In this document: positions 18,429-28,032 of the stretch, in pieces | Layout: the number at the start of each line of letters is the position of its first letter | Position numbering within the stretch: position 1 is the first letter of the stretch | NCBI RefSeq assembly: GCF_900106795.1 | Contig: NZ_FNNS01000014.1 | Location: forward strand, 1-64,000 | Length of the DNA: 64,000 nucleotides | From: Aequorivita viscosa | GTDB lineage: Bacteria; Bacteroidota; Bacteroidia; Flavobacteriales; Flavobacteriaceae | Direction of reading: 5' to 3' | Made by a program: the position numbers and the translations under genes | Notes under the pieces: model-generated | Told to the model about the DNA's origin: nothing | The model's database searches: none | Seen by the model: only the letters and a program-made list of their open reading frames with translations

Positions 18429-19472
18429 TTATTCTTCATTCTCAATTTTTTGGTCGCTGAACGGCGCCGAAGCGACAGTTTCTGAATTTTCTTCTTCGTA
18501 TTGGGTTTTTTCAGTTCGGGCGTCATAGCCCAATTCTTCCCTTAAATAGCGCGCAAAAATATCTGTATATCCGTGCGTTGCGATTATTTTCTCGCAGCCA
18601 GTAGCATCAATTGCAGCAAGCAATCCTTCCCAATCTGCGTGATCGCTTAAAACAAAACCTCTGTCAATCGCTCGTCTTCTCCGTGCTCCACGAAATGTCA
18701 TCCACCCACTGGCAGAAGCGGTTACATAGGGCACCATTTTCCGAATCCAAGTACTGCCGTGGGTGCTCGGCGGGGCCACAACTATATTGCCTTTTATTTC
18801 TTCTTTTGTAGTGTCCCGAGTTATTAATGTAGTTTCTGGAAGATTGTAATTTGAACGCACTACCTCAGTCATATTTTCTACTGCTCCGTGGGTGTATATT
18901 TTGCCAATGGAAGTATCTAAATGTTTCAGTAAACGCTGTGCTTTTCCTAAACTATATCCGAAGAGCACCGAAGTTTTACCTTCTTGTCTATTTGTAGCCC
19001 ACCAATCGTTAATATCTTTAAAAACTTCTGCTTGCGGTGTCCATTTAAATGCTGGTAAGCCAAAGGTGCATTCAGTGATAAATGTATGGCATTTTACAGG
19101 TTCATAAACTTCTGCCAAACCATCGTCTTCCGTTTTAAAATCGCCTGTAAATACCCAAATTTCACCTTTGTATTCAACTCGAACTTGCGATGAAGCAATA
19201 ATATGCCCAGCAGGATGCAGTGAAAATTTAACGCCGTTGATGGTAAAGATTTCATTCCAGGCTTTTCCTGCGACAGAAATTTCACCCAACCGATGTTTAA
19301 TAATCGGAACATTATTAGTGTGAGTAATATATTGTTTGTGCCCCCAACGACTGTGGTCTGCGTGACCGTGTGTTATAATGCACTTATCTACTGGTTTCCA
19401 AGCATCTATATATACATCTGCTTGTTTGCAGTATATTCCTTTTTCGTTAAATACAAGTAGTGGCTGTTTCAT
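18429..19472 (-). CDS. Ligase-associated DNA damage response exonuclease (metallo-beta-lactamase fold)
   Basis: This 347-residue protein is the MBL/beta-CASP-like exonuclease of the cluster. The zinc motif THGHADHS lies near residue 34; VFTGDFK supplies the metal-bridging Asp and FVLSDHADW the last His. Family annotation resembles mRNA 3'-end processing factors, but gene context points to DNA repair. It is the first gene of the minus-strand operon exonuclease-ligase-(GIY-YIG)-helicase-PdeM. About 160 bp separate its start from the divergent TerB gene. Confidence 0.93.
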   Translation of the reverse strand: MKQPLLVFNEKGIYCKQADVYIDAWKPVDKCIITHGHADHSRWGHKQYITHTNNVPIIKHRLGEISVAGKAWNEIFTINGVKFSLHPAGHIIASSQVRVEYKGEIWVFTGDFKTEDDGLAEVYEPVKCHTFITECTFGLPAFKWTPQAEVFKDINDWWATNRQEGKTSVLFGYSLGKAQRLLKHLDTSIGKIYTHGAVENMTEVVRSNYNLPETTLITRDTTKEEIKGNIVVAPPSTHGSTWIRKMVPYVTASASGWMTFRGARRRRAIDRGFVLSDHADWEGLLAAIDATGCEKIIATHGYTDIFARYLREELGYDARTEKTQYEEENSETVASAPFSDQKIENEE

Positions 19473-19634
19473 TTTTATTATTGTATCCCTTTAAAATTAT
19501 AGAAGGCTATATAGTCTACCTTGTAATTAAGAAAAGTTTAGGTGAAATTTTTTAATGAATTTCATAAAAAACTTAAACCGAATTCTGTCCTTTGCTTACA
19601 AATCATTTTATATTTGCAATATAAAATTAAAATT

Positions 19635-20063
19635 ATGTCGTTTACAGATTTATTCGAAAGTGGGGAGCATTCCCGAAATTTAGGTCATTTCGCATCTATA
19701 GCGAATATAGCATCGGTTGATGGTACAATTAATGCAGAAGAAGAAAAATTGTTAAAACGTTTCGCTCGTAAACTTGACATAGAAGAAGATGAGTATGCAG
19801 AGGTTTTAAAAAATCCAGGCAAATACCCTATAAATCCACCTAACGATTCTGAAAGACGTTTGGAAAGGATGCACGATCTTTTTGAAATGATTTTTGCCGA
19901 TCATGAAATAGATGACCACGAACGATTTCTAATTGAAAGATATGCTATTGGTCTTGGTTATAGTGTAGAAACTGCTCAACACCTTATTAAACGCTCCATC
20001 CAAATTTATAGTGGAGGATTGGATTTTGAAGACTATCGCTATTTGCTGAATAAAAAGGACTAA
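19635..20063 (+). CDS. TerB-domain protein
   Basis: The 142-residue product is all-helical with the TerB pattern: FASIANIASVDGTINAEEEKLLKRFARKLDI, then MHDLFEMIFADHEIDDHERFLIERYAIGLG. The acidic DG-I-EE and DHEIDDHE clusters suit metal binding, as in TerB/TerB-like proteins. A role in tellurite resistance should not be assumed. The start is the ATG at 19635, because the longer upstream frame is composed of promoter sequence: a TATATTTG box lies at 19609-19616. A terminator follows at 20096, so it is monocistronic. Confidence 0.85.
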   Translation: MSFTDLFESGEHSRNLGHFASIANIASVDGTINAEEEKLLKRFARKLDIEEDEYAEVLKNPGKYPINPPNDSERRLERMHDLFEMIFADHEIDDHERFLIERYAIGLGYSVETAQHLIKRSIQIYSGGLDFEDYRYLLNKKD

Positions 20064-20095
20064 TTTTTAGAAACCCTATCCTTCATAAGTATTTT

Positions 20096-20121
20096 AAAAA
20101 AGCTCCGTAAGGAGTTTTTTT
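20096..20121 (+). terminator. Rho-independent terminator after the TerB gene
   Basis: AAAAAGCTCC pairs with GGAGTTTTTT around a GTAA loop, with one G-T wobble and a T-run. Confidence 0.8.
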
Positions 20122-20220
20122 GCTTTAAATGGTTTCCAATTTCCTTACATAAAATATAATCGCAACATTAAATTACTTTTATAAAATAGTATCTTGCCTT
20201 CCAAAAATTTTTTGGTTATG

Positions 20221-21552
20221 ATGCAATGGGAACAGCTACTGTCCTTACGAAAACAAGGTGATAGTAAGCAGCGATTACGCGCCGATGAAAACGAAACCCG
20301 CCTAGGGTTTGAAGTAGATTACGATAGAGTGATTTTTTCTTCAGCTTTCAGGAGTCTTCAAGATAAAACACAGGTTATTCCGCTATCAAAAACTTCTTTT
20401 GTGCATACTCGTCTTACGCACAGTTTAGAGGTTTCTGTTGTTGGTCGTTCCTTAGGAAGAGCGGTCGGAAAAGCAATTTTAGAGAAATATCCGAAGTTAG
20501 CAACCGAATGTGGTTACCGTTTTAACGATTTTGGAGGTATTGTTGCAGCAGCTGCTTTGGCGCATGACATTGGTAATCCACCATTTGGACATAGTGGTGA
20601 AAAAGCAATAGGCGATTATTTTTTGAACGGTAGCGGAAAACGTTTCCGCGATTATCTAAGTGAAAAGGAATATCAAGATTTAATCGATTTTGAAGGAAAC
20701 GCCAATGGATTCAAAATTTTAACCGAATCTAAAGATGGTGTGCAAGGCGGACTTAGGCTAACTTACGCCACGCTAGGGGCTTTTATGAAGTATCCTAAAC
20801 AATCGCTTCCTAAAAAGCCAACCGATAATGTATGTGATAAGAAGTTTGGGGTTTTTCAGAGTGAAAGTGCCTTTTTCAATGAAGTGGCCGATGCGTTAGG
20901 ATTAATAAAGAGGCCTGATGCAAATGGCTATGTGCGACATCCACTTGCGTACTTAGTTGAAGCCGCAGATGACATTTGCTACACAATCATCGATTTTGAA
21001 GATGGTATAAACCTTGGATTGATTGAAGAGGAAATGGCACTAGAATATTTGATAAATTTAGTTCGCGGAAATTTAAAAACAGAAGTATATTATAAATTAA
21101 AAACACCACAAAACAGACTTGCTTACCTTCGGGCGTTGGCAATTAATACGTTGGTTACCGAAGCGACTTCAATATTTTTAAAGAATGAAGAAGCAATTTT
21201 AAACGGCACATTTTCCGAAGCACTTTTAGATAGCAGCCAGTATAAAGCTCAGATTTCTGATATTATAAAAATTAGTGTCGAAAAAATTTATCGAAGCGAT
21301 GAGGTTCGAGAGAAGGAAATAGCGGGGTATAATATTTTATACACCTTGCTCGATACATTTACAAGTGCTTTTGAAAACTATCATAATGATGTTGCTCGTC
21401 CCTATGACCTGCTTCTTTTGCGAACGGTCTCGCCAACAATAACTAAGCAAGATTCGGTATATAAATATTTAATGGAAAGTTGTGGGTATATTTCACGACT
21501 AACGGATGGAAGTGCTGTGCAAATATTTCAAAAGGTTAAGGGTAATCTTTAA
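20221..21552 (+). CDS. dgt: Deoxyguanosinetriphosphate triphosphohydrolase (dGTPase)
   Basis: This HD-domain enzyme hydrolyses dGTP to deoxyguanosine and tripolyphosphate and so adjusts the dNTP pool. The metal site is visible as RLTHSLEVS, AHDIGNPPFGHSGE (HD near residue 116) and AADDICYTIIDFEDG. The length of 443 residues is normal for the Bacteroidota form. Two ATG codons stand in tandem at 20218 and 20221; I use the second, giving MQWEQLLSLRKQGD, which fits the family N-terminus. The longer TTG start is unlikely. Confidence 0.93.
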   Translation: MQWEQLLSLRKQGDSKQRLRADENETRLGFEVDYDRVIFSSAFRSLQDKTQVIPLSKTSFVHTRLTHSLEVSVVGRSLGRAVGKAILEKYPKLATECGYRFNDFGGIVAAAALAHDIGNPPFGHSGEKAIGDYFLNGSGKRFRDYLSEKEYQDLIDFEGNANGFKILTESKDGVQGGLRLTYATLGAFMKYPKQSLPKKPTDNVCDKKFGVFQSESAFFNEVADALGLIKRPDANGYVRHPLAYLVEAADDICYTIIDFEDGINLGLIEEEMALEYLINLVRGNLKTEVYYKLKTPQNRLAYLRALAINTLVTEATSIFLKNEEAILNGTFSEALLDSSQYKAQISDIIKISVEKIYRSDEVREKEIAGYNILYTLLDTFTSAFENYHNDVARPYDLLLLRTVSPTITKQDSVYKYLMESCGYISRLTDGSAVQIFQKVKGNL

Positions 21553-21709
21553 CTGTGAGGCTTTTAAATGTTAAAAACACAATTGAAGAGGCAATATCTT
21601 AGGTTTTATGATATTTTTGGGAAATCTTAAATTCTAAAAGGTCAACACTCAATATTTGTGGAGTCTTTCCCTTTTGATTATGAATTCAATAAAAATAAAA
21701 ACAAACTAC

Positions 21710-24319
21710 ATGAAAAAAATTATTTATCTGTTTATTTTCTTTGTTGTAAATCATTCCTTTGGGCAGGATTTTACAGCAACTGTAAATTCGTATTTACAAA
21801 AATATCAAGCCGATTCGTCTCTAAAACAAGGTGATGTAGCTGATGTTTCAATTGCAACTCAAAGTTATTCTAAAAGTTTAGATGCATACAACGTGTATGT
21901 TGAACAAAACTACCAAGGCATTAAGGTTTATAATTCTGTTTCTCCTTTTGTTATTAAAAATGGGGGAGTTGTAAGTGCAAAGGTGTCTTTTATTGAGAAT
22001 ATTTCAGCAAAAGCAAATAGCACTTCGCCTTCTATTTCGGCATTGGCAGCTATTTCAAAAGCCACAAATGCATTAGGGATTGATTCACCAAAAGGCCTGA
22101 GCTTGCTAGAAACCTTAGATGATAATTCGTACGTTTTTTCAAAGGGTGATATTTCTTTAGAAAATATTCCTGTTCAATTGGTTTATCAAAATATTGATGA
22201 AGGCAAAGCCTTGAAACTGGCTTGGGATTTAAACATTTACTTACTAGACGGAAGTCACTATTATAGCGTGAGAGTTGATGCCTTATCAGGAGATATTTTA
22301 GCTACCGATGATTGGGTTGTTAGTTGTGACCTTGGCGACGGAGCTCATTCACACGCTGCAGGAGAAAGTATACTTTTTCCAAGTGTAACCAAGTCTCAAA
22401 GCCAAATGATAAGTACTGCTGTAGCAACGCCAAGCTATAGAGTTTTTCCTATTCCATTAATTGGGCCTAGTGAAGGTAGAGATCAATTAATTTCTGATCC
22501 GTCAGATGCTTTAGCTTCTCCTTATGGATGGCACGATACCAACGGAATTGCAGGTGCAGAATATACCACTACACGTGGAAACAACGTACTAGCAAGAGAA
22601 GATCATAACGGAAACAATAGTGGAGGGCAACAAGCCGAAGGAGGTCCTACAATGCAATTTGATTTCCCATTTGATTTACCTGAAAATCCATTCAATTTTA
22701 CCAACGGAGCAATCACCAATCTTTTCTATATGAATAACATCATGCACGATGTTTTCTATCAGTATGGTTTTGATGAAGCTAGCGGTAATTTTCAAGTAAA
22801 TAACTATGCAAGAGGTGGAAATCAAGGAGATGGTGTATTAGCCGAAGCTCAAGATGGAAGCGGAATAAACAATGCTAATTTTGCCACGGGTACTGATGGT
22901 GTGCCGCCAAGAATGCAAATGTATCTTTGGACTGCGCCAGGAGAAGTTTTAGGATCATATTTTACCATTAATGATGGTCCCTTAGCTGGTTCATACTATT
23001 CTTTAGATTCTCAATTTGCACCACCACTTCCAACTATTCCAATCACTGCCGATTTGGTGTTAGTTGAAGATGATAACGCTGGAGATTCAGAAGATCCTCA
23101 CGATGCTTGTGATGACCTTACAAATGGCGCTAGTATTGCGGGTAAAATTGCTGTAATTAGAAGAGGAAGTTGTGATTTCGTTGTAAAAGCTCAAAGAGCA
23201 CAAGACGCTGGTGCAATTGCTGTAGTTATGGTAAATAATGTTTCGGGAGATCCTATTGTAATGGGTGGGACGGGTACAGATATAACTATTCCTGCTGTAA
23301 TGATTTATAAGTTAGATGGAGAAAATATAATTACTTCACTTCAAAATGGCGACACTATTAACGCTACATTGGTAGATGATGGTTCTGGAATAGACAACAA
23401 CCAAAGAGATGGAGATTTAGATAACGGAATTGTCGCACACGAATATGGGCACGGAATTTCTTCTAGATTGACTGGTGGTCGTTTTGCACCTGGATGTCTT
23501 CAAAATGAAGAACAAATGGGAGAAGGATGGAGTGATTACTTCGGCCTTATGCTTACAATGAAGCCAACCGATGCTGGTGAAGCACCTCGCGGAATTGGTA
23601 CTTATGCAATGGGGCAAGGTATTGGTGGAAATGGTTTAAGAGCAAGGCCATACAGTACAGATTTTGAAAAAAATGAGTTTACATATGACAATATTAAATC
23701 TCAAAGAGCGCCACACGGTGTAGGATCTGTATGGGCAACTATGCTTTGGGATTTAACTTGGGCATTTATAGATGAATACGGTTTCGATCCAGATATTTAC
23801 GAAGGTGAAGGCGGAAACAATATGGCGCTTCAATTAGTTATGGATGGATTAAAACTACAGCGTTGCAGTCCAGGTTTTGTTGATGGTCGTGATGCCATTT
23901 TGGAAGCTGATGAAATAGCAAATGGTGGTGCAAACAAATGTTTAATTTGGAATGCATTTGCCAAAAGAGGACTTGGTCTAAGTGCTAGTCAAGGAAGTGC
24001 TAGTAGCAAGCAAGACGGAACTGAAGCATTTGATGTTCCTGTTGAATGTAGACTTGGAGTTGGAGATCACGGAAGTGTTAAAAACAGCTTTATCATCTAT
24101 CCTAACCCTTCACAAGGAGAACTTAACGTACAGTCAAGATTTGATGTTGGAGAAGCAACTATATCTATTTATGATATGAATGGAAGAGTAGTTTACAACA
24201 CTGAAGTTGAAATGCACCAAGCAAGAAATTTAGATGTTAGTAGTTTAAATACAGGAATCTACCTTATTAAAGTTGAAGGTGGAGGATATTCTCAAACTTC
24301 TAAATTGATTATAAACTAA
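21710..24319 (+). CDS. Secreted M36 (fungalysin-type) metallopeptidase with PA domain and T9SS sorting domain
   Basis: The 869-residue product starts with a signal peptide (MKKIIYLFIFFVVNHSFGQ) and an FTP-type propeptide. The catalytic domain carries zinc motif HEYGHGIS near residue 576 and the third ligand in GEGWSDYFG. A protease-associated domain (about 446-560, ending near the N-side of HEYGH) is inserted ahead of the active site. The last 75 residues form a Por/T9SS sorting domain (SFIIYPNPSQGELNVQ to the KLIIN end). It is exported through Sec, then type IX secretion, and degrades extracellular protein. The start is the ATG at 21710, where the signal peptide begins. Confidence 0.95.
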   Translation: MKKIIYLFIFFVVNHSFGQDFTATVNSYLQKYQADSSLKQGDVADVSIATQSYSKSLDAYNVYVEQNYQGIKVYNSVSPFVIKNGGVVSAKVSFIENISAKANSTSPSISALAAISKATNALGIDSPKGLSLLETLDDNSYVFSKGDISLENIPVQLVYQNIDEGKALKLAWDLNIYLLDGSHYYSVRVDALSGDILATDDWVVSCDLGDGAHSHAAGESILFPSVTKSQSQMISTAVATPSYRVFPIPLIGPSEGRDQLISDPSDALASPYGWHDTNGIAGAEYTTTRGNNVLAREDHNGNNSGGQQAEGGPTMQFDFPFDLPENPFNFTNGAITNLFYMNNIMHDVFYQYGFDEASGNFQVNNYARGGNQGDGVLAEAQDGSGINNANFATGTDGVPPRMQMYLWTAPGEVLGSYFTINDGPLAGSYYSLDSQFAPPLPTIPITADLVLVEDDNAGDSEDPHDACDDLTNGASIAGKIAVIRRGSCDFVVKAQRAQDAGAIAVVMVNNVSGDPIVMGGTGTDITIPAVMIYKLDGENIITSLQNGDTINATLVDDGSGIDNNQRDGDLDNGIVAHEYGHGISSRLTGGRFAPGCLQNEEQMGEGWSDYFGLMLTMKPTDAGEAPRGIGTYAMGQGIGGNGLRARPYSTDFEKNEFTYDNIKSQRAPHGVGSVWATMLWDLTWAFIDEYGFDPDIYEGEGGNNMALQLVMDGLKLQRCSPGFVDGRDAILEADEIANGGANKCLIWNAFAKRGLGLSASQGSASSKQDGTEAFDVPVECRLGVGDHGSVKNSFIIYPNPSQGELNVQSRFDVGEATISIYDMNGRVVYNTEVEMHQARNLDVSSLNTGIYLIKVEGGGYSQTSKLIIN

Positions 24320-24340
24320 ATTCAATTAAAATTGAATTTT

Positions 24341-24373
24341 AAAAAGGAGGTTCGTAATGAGCCTCCTTTTTTT
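24341..24373. terminator. Bidirectional terminator between the M36 protease and dxs
   Basis: AAAAAGGAGG (24341-24350) pairs with CCTCCTTTTT (from 24362) around an 11-nt loop, with A-runs and T-runs on both sides. It serves the convergent M36 gene and dxs; the dxs stop codon lies inside its T-rich arm. Confidence 0.85.
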
Positions 24374-26147
24374 ATGACTTTAATAGTCGTTGCTTTATCT
24401 TTTCAATCGAGATTCCAACCATATCCATAAGTTCGTCTACGGTGCCGTGTTCTGGAAAAACATCTTGAATTCCTAAAGTTTCTATTTTAGCGGTATAATT
24501 ATGTGCTGCTGCAAAAGAAACAACCGAGGTTCCAAGTCCACCTTTTACAGTTCCGTCTTCAAGGGTTATAACGTTGTTATATTTATTGAAAACCTTATGA
24601 AGCATGGTTTCATCTAAAGGCTTTAAAAATCGCATATCAATACAACCTATGGTTTGTTGCTTTTCGGTTGAAAGAAGTGAAATAGCAGCTAAAGCATTTT
24701 TTGATATAGGTCCTAAACATATAATAACTGCTTCGGTTCCTTCTTTTAAAATTTCAGCCTTACCGATTTCAATTTTTTCAAAAGTGCGTTGCCAATCTAA
24801 AATACTGCCCCGTGCTCTTGGATATCGGATGAAAATAGGCAATTCTAACCCTTGTACCGCAGTGTACATAATATTGCGAAGTTCTACAGCATTACGCGGT
24901 GCAAAAATGATAAGATTCGGAATACAATTTAAATATGCCAAATCGAAAATTCCGTGGTGCGTAGCACCATCTTCCCCTACGATTCCCGCACGGTCTAAAC
25001 AAAATATTACAGGTATTTTCTGTAAACAAACATCGTGGATTACTTGATCGTAAGCACGCTGTAAAAAGGTTGAATAAATATTGCAGAAAACAGTAAATCC
25101 CTGCGTCGCCAATCCAGCAGCGAAAGTCACGGCGTGTTGTTCTGCAATGCCAACGTCAAAAGCTCGGTCTGGAAATTCATCCATCATAAACTTTAAGGAA
25201 CTTCCCGTTGGCATTGCTGGAGTTATACCAATTATCTTTTCATTAGTTGTAGCAAGCTCTACAATAGTTTTACCAAAAACATCCTGAAACTTTGGTGGAA
25301 GTGCGTTTTCATTTTTCGGATTAAGATCTCCCGTAAGTGCATTGAATTTCCCTGGCGCATGATAAACCACTTGGTTTTCTTCAGCTTGCCTTAAACCTTT
25401 TCCTTTTTTTGTAATTAGGTGAAGCAGTTTTGGTCCTGATACATTTTTTAAACGTTTTAATTCAGAAATCACCAAATTTAAGTCGTGACCATCGATTGGG
25501 CCTGTGTAATCTAAATTAAGTGCTTCAAAGATATTGTCGGAAGTGGGTTCGCCATTTGTTTTAACTTTGGTGAGGTAGTTTTTCAATGCACCAACACTAG
25601 GGTCGATTCCAATAGCGTTGTCGTTGAGAACAATCAGTAGATTAGTGTCTGTTACTCCAGCGTGATTTAAGGCTTCAAAAGCCATCCCACTCGCAATGGA
25701 GGCGTCTCCCACGATGGCGATGTGTTGTTTTTCGGTTTCGCCTTTTAATTTTGAAGCAATTGCCATTCCCAAAGCTGCGGAAATAGCAGTACTGCTATGA
25801 CCAACCCCAAAAGTATCGAATTCGCTTTCATCGCGCTTTGGAAAGCCGCTAATTCCTCCTAACTGTCTATTAGTGTGAAATATTTCTTGGCGACCGGTTA
25901 GTATTTTATGACCGTAGGCTTGATGCCCTACGTCCCAAACTAGTAAATCTTTGGGCGTATCAAAAACGTAATGAAGGGCGATGGTAAGTTCTACCACGCC
26001 AAGGCTCGCGCCTAAATGACCTTCCTTGGTAGCCACAATGTTTATAATGAATTCACGAAGTTCCTGCGCTAATATAGGCAGTTTGTCTTCAGGAATTTCT
26101 CGAAGATCTTCTGGAGATCGAATCGTATTTAATAAATTTTCTAGCAC
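24372..26147 (-). CDS. dxs: 1-deoxy-D-xylulose-5-phosphate synthase
   Basis: DXS joins pyruvate and glyceraldehyde 3-phosphate in the first step of the MEP isoprenoid pathway, using thiamine diphosphate. Visible are GHLGASLGVVELTIALHY, WDVGHQAYGHKILTGR, the ThDP-binding GDASIASGMAFEALNHAG with LIVLNDN, and the transketolase-like pyrimidine domain (DVGIAEQHAVTFAAGLA). The length of 591 residues is typical for Flavobacteriaceae. The start codon is GTG at 26147, with no better in-frame ATG near it. Confidence 0.97.
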   Translation of the reverse strand: MLENLLNTIRSPEDLREIPEDKLPILAQELREFIINIVATKEGHLGASLGVVELTIALHYVFDTPKDLLVWDVGHQAYGHKILTGRQEIFHTNRQLGGISGFPKRDESEFDTFGVGHSSTAISAALGMAIASKLKGETEKQHIAIVGDASIASGMAFEALNHAGVTDTNLLIVLNDNAIGIDPSVGALKNYLTKVKTNGEPTSDNIFEALNLDYTGPIDGHDLNLVISELKRLKNVSGPKLLHLITKKGKGLRQAEENQVVYHAPGKFNALTGDLNPKNENALPPKFQDVFGKTIVELATTNEKIIGITPAMPTGSSLKFMMDEFPDRAFDVGIAEQHAVTFAAGLATQGFTVFCNIYSTFLQRAYDQVIHDVCLQKIPVIFCLDRAGIVGEDGATHHGIFDLAYLNCIPNLIIFAPRNAVELRNIMYTAVQGLELPIFIRYPRARGSILDWQRTFEKIEIGKAEILKEGTEAVIICLGPISKNALAAISLLSTEKQQTIGCIDMRFLKPLDETMLHKVFNKYNNVITLEDGTVKGGLGTSVVSFAAAHNYTAKIETLGIQDVFPEHGTVDELMDMVGISIEKIKQRLLKS

Positions 26148-26395
26148 GTTGTAAAGATACAGCTATTGGTAATTTGTTAATTGACGGATTCGTTAATTTG
26201 TACTTTGTAATTCCAAGTGAAATATAAAGTGATATGACGGTTGAAGATGCATTCAATTAAATACATCGGACTTTTCAACTTTTATGATTCGCTTAGACGT
26301 AAAAAACACAGAGAGAACGTTGAGAATTATATCTTTGTGTGAAAATGAATTCAGGAACTAAAACCTGATATCTGTAACTTCAAATCCTAAAGATC

Positions 26396-26851
26396 TTGAG
26401 CATCATAACCCCTTTTGACGATACTTATTTTATGAAACGCGCCTTTCAAGAAGCCGAAGTGGCTTATGACAAAGGTGAAGTTCCTATTGGTGCGGTGGTT
26501 GTAGTCAATAATCAAATTATTGCTCGCGCTCATAATCTTACAGAAACATTAAATGATGTGACTGCGCACGCAGAAATGCAGGCTATTACTTCGGCAGCAA
26601 ACTATTTAGGAGGAAAGTATTTAATAGATTGTACGCTTTATGTTACTATTGAACCGTGCCAAATGTGTGCAGGAGCATTGTTTTGGAGCCAAATTTCGAG
26701 AATTGTGTATGGGGCAAGAGACGAACGGCGGGGGTGTATTGCAATGGATACCAAATTACATCCTAAAACGATGATGACAGGAGGCATAATGGCCGAGGAA
26801 GCTTCACAACTACTCAAGCGGTTTTTTATTGAAAAACGAAACTTGAACTAG
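26396..26851 (+). CDS. tadA: TadA-family nucleoside/tRNA adenosine deaminase
   Basis: The zinc-dependent cytidine/adenosine deaminase fold is clear: GEVPIGAVVV, then AHAEMQAI (catalytic His and Glu) and EPCQMCAGALFWSQI (PCxxC). Within the family, this short single-domain form is usually the tRNA-Arg A34 deaminase, although guanine deaminases look alike. It has 151 residues. The start must be a TTG at 26396: the conserved beginning xxPFDDTYFM is encoded without an upstream ATG, and the first internal ATG (26432) would remove the first strand. Confidence 0.85.
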   Translation: MSIITPFDDTYFMKRAFQEAEVAYDKGEVPIGAVVVVNNQIIARAHNLTETLNDVTAHAEMQAITSAANYLGGKYLIDCTLYVTIEPCQMCAGALFWSQISRIVYGARDERRGCIAMDTKLHPKTMMTGGIMAEEASQLLKRFFIEKRNLN

Positions 26852-26856
26852 CAAGT

Positions 26857-27102
26857 CTACAGCTTTTTCTTTTTTTGATACTCGTGCATTTTCATTATGT
26901 TTTCCTTGTTTAGCATATAGTCTTTAACATCTTTGTCTTTCCAGCGGTGGTAGATAAATGAAGGCATCAAAACTAAAAATCCGACCATTAAGGAAAGGCC
27001 GATTATTAATTTTCCCGTGGCTTCGTCATCTACTTTTATATAAAATCCGACTCCCAAGGCTATTGCTACTGCAAAGAAGAGAATTATTAAGAAATATTTC
27101 AT
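26857..27102 (-). CDS. Small two-TM membrane protein of unknown function
   Basis: The 81-residue product has two hydrophobic helices (about residues 3-20 and 32-50), the second ending in PSFIYHRWKDKD. A Lys-rich cytoplasmic tail (MKMHEYQKKKKL) follows. I recognise no named family, though flavobacterial genomes carry similar small proteins. It is convergent with tadA with a 5-bp gap and lies downstream of the TPR lipoprotein gene on the same strand. Confidence 0.65.
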   Translation of the reverse strand: MKYFLIILFFAVAIALGVGFYIKVDDEATGKLIIGLSLMVGFLVLMPSFIYHRWKDKDVKDYMLNKENIMKMHEYQKKKKL

Positions 27103-27171
27103 TTTACTTAAATTATTGACTTGTTATTTCTGGTTATGATGATTTTATAGTTTCACTACCAAAAACAACTA

Positions 27172-28032
27172 TTATAACTTTATGTTTATTTGTGACTGTG
27201 CATTTATAGCCGCTTCTAAATTATTGAGGTCCTGAATGTAAATTTGTTTTAAACTTTCGGTATAGTCGTGCTTGTTAAAATAACCAAGGTTATAGTTTTC
27301 AATTGCTAAATCCAATTCTTTTTTGGCTTCTTCGTATTTATTATCTTCAAACAGGATTAAAGCTTTGTAATAACTCCCGTCCGCTGTTTTATTTTTGTTG
27401 TAAAGAATCATTTTATTAAAGTTCTTTAGCGCGGCTTCTGGGTTTTTGTTTTCGTAATGCGCGATTCCACGGTATAAAAAAGCTGTTGGCTCTGCCCAGT
27501 CTTCGCCATTTTCTTCGGTTATTTCATTTATATAACGATCAAAATATCTAATTGAATTTTCGTAATCTTTCAATCCTAGATAAGCTATTCCGCGCCAATA
27601 ATCTACACTGTGGCCTTGTGGGGCATCTGTAAAGTTTGGCGTTAACGTATCCGAAGCGTCAAAATCTGCGATGGCTTTTTCATAATCCCTATAAAATTGA
27701 AGATAAAGATAACCACGCCAAGGCACCCATTCTTTCGGGTCACATTCCACGGCTTGGTCAAACAAAGGTTTCCATTCTTTCATTAACCCGCGCTTTAGGT
27801 ACGCAATAGTTCTGGCGCGAATCGCTTTACAGTTGGATGGATCAAGGGTTAAAACACTATCCAATATACTCAATTGCTGTGCGGTGCCTTGTCCGAAGCG
27901 ACCCGAAGTTGTATATATTTCTTTTGACAGCGCTATTTTATCTTCTACAGAAAGTGTCTCCGTTTTATTGCCACAACTCAATAGTAAGGCTAAAAAAAAT
28001 GTGCTAAGGCAATATTTCAAGTACTTCACCAT
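27172..28032 (-). CDS. Tetratricopeptide repeat lipoprotein
   Basis: A lipoprotein signal (LKYCLSTFFLALLLSCGNK) is followed by several TPR-like helix pairs: PSNCKAIRARTIAYLKRGLM, YWRGIAYLGLKDYENSIRYFD, FLYRGIAHYENKNPEAALKNFN and YYKALILFEDNKYEEAKKELD. It is predicted to sit in the periplasm or on a membrane face as a protein-interaction scaffold; its partner is unknown. The ATG at 28032 is preferred over the TTG at 28038. The gene overlaps the 3' end of the upstream gene by 29 bp, so the two are likely cotranscribed. Confidence 0.8.
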   Translation of the reverse strand: MVKYLKYCLSTFFLALLLSCGNKTETLSVEDKIALSKEIYTTSGRFGQGTAQQLSILDSVLTLDPSNCKAIRARTIAYLKRGLMKEWKPLFDQAVECDPKEWVPWRGYLYLQFYRDYEKAIADFDASDTLTPNFTDAPQGHSVDYWRGIAYLGLKDYENSIRYFDRYINEITEENGEDWAEPTAFLYRGIAHYENKNPEAALKNFNKMILYNKNKTADGSYYKALILFEDNKYEEAKKELDLAIENYNLGYFNKHDYTESLKQIYIQDLNNLEAAINAQSQINIKL

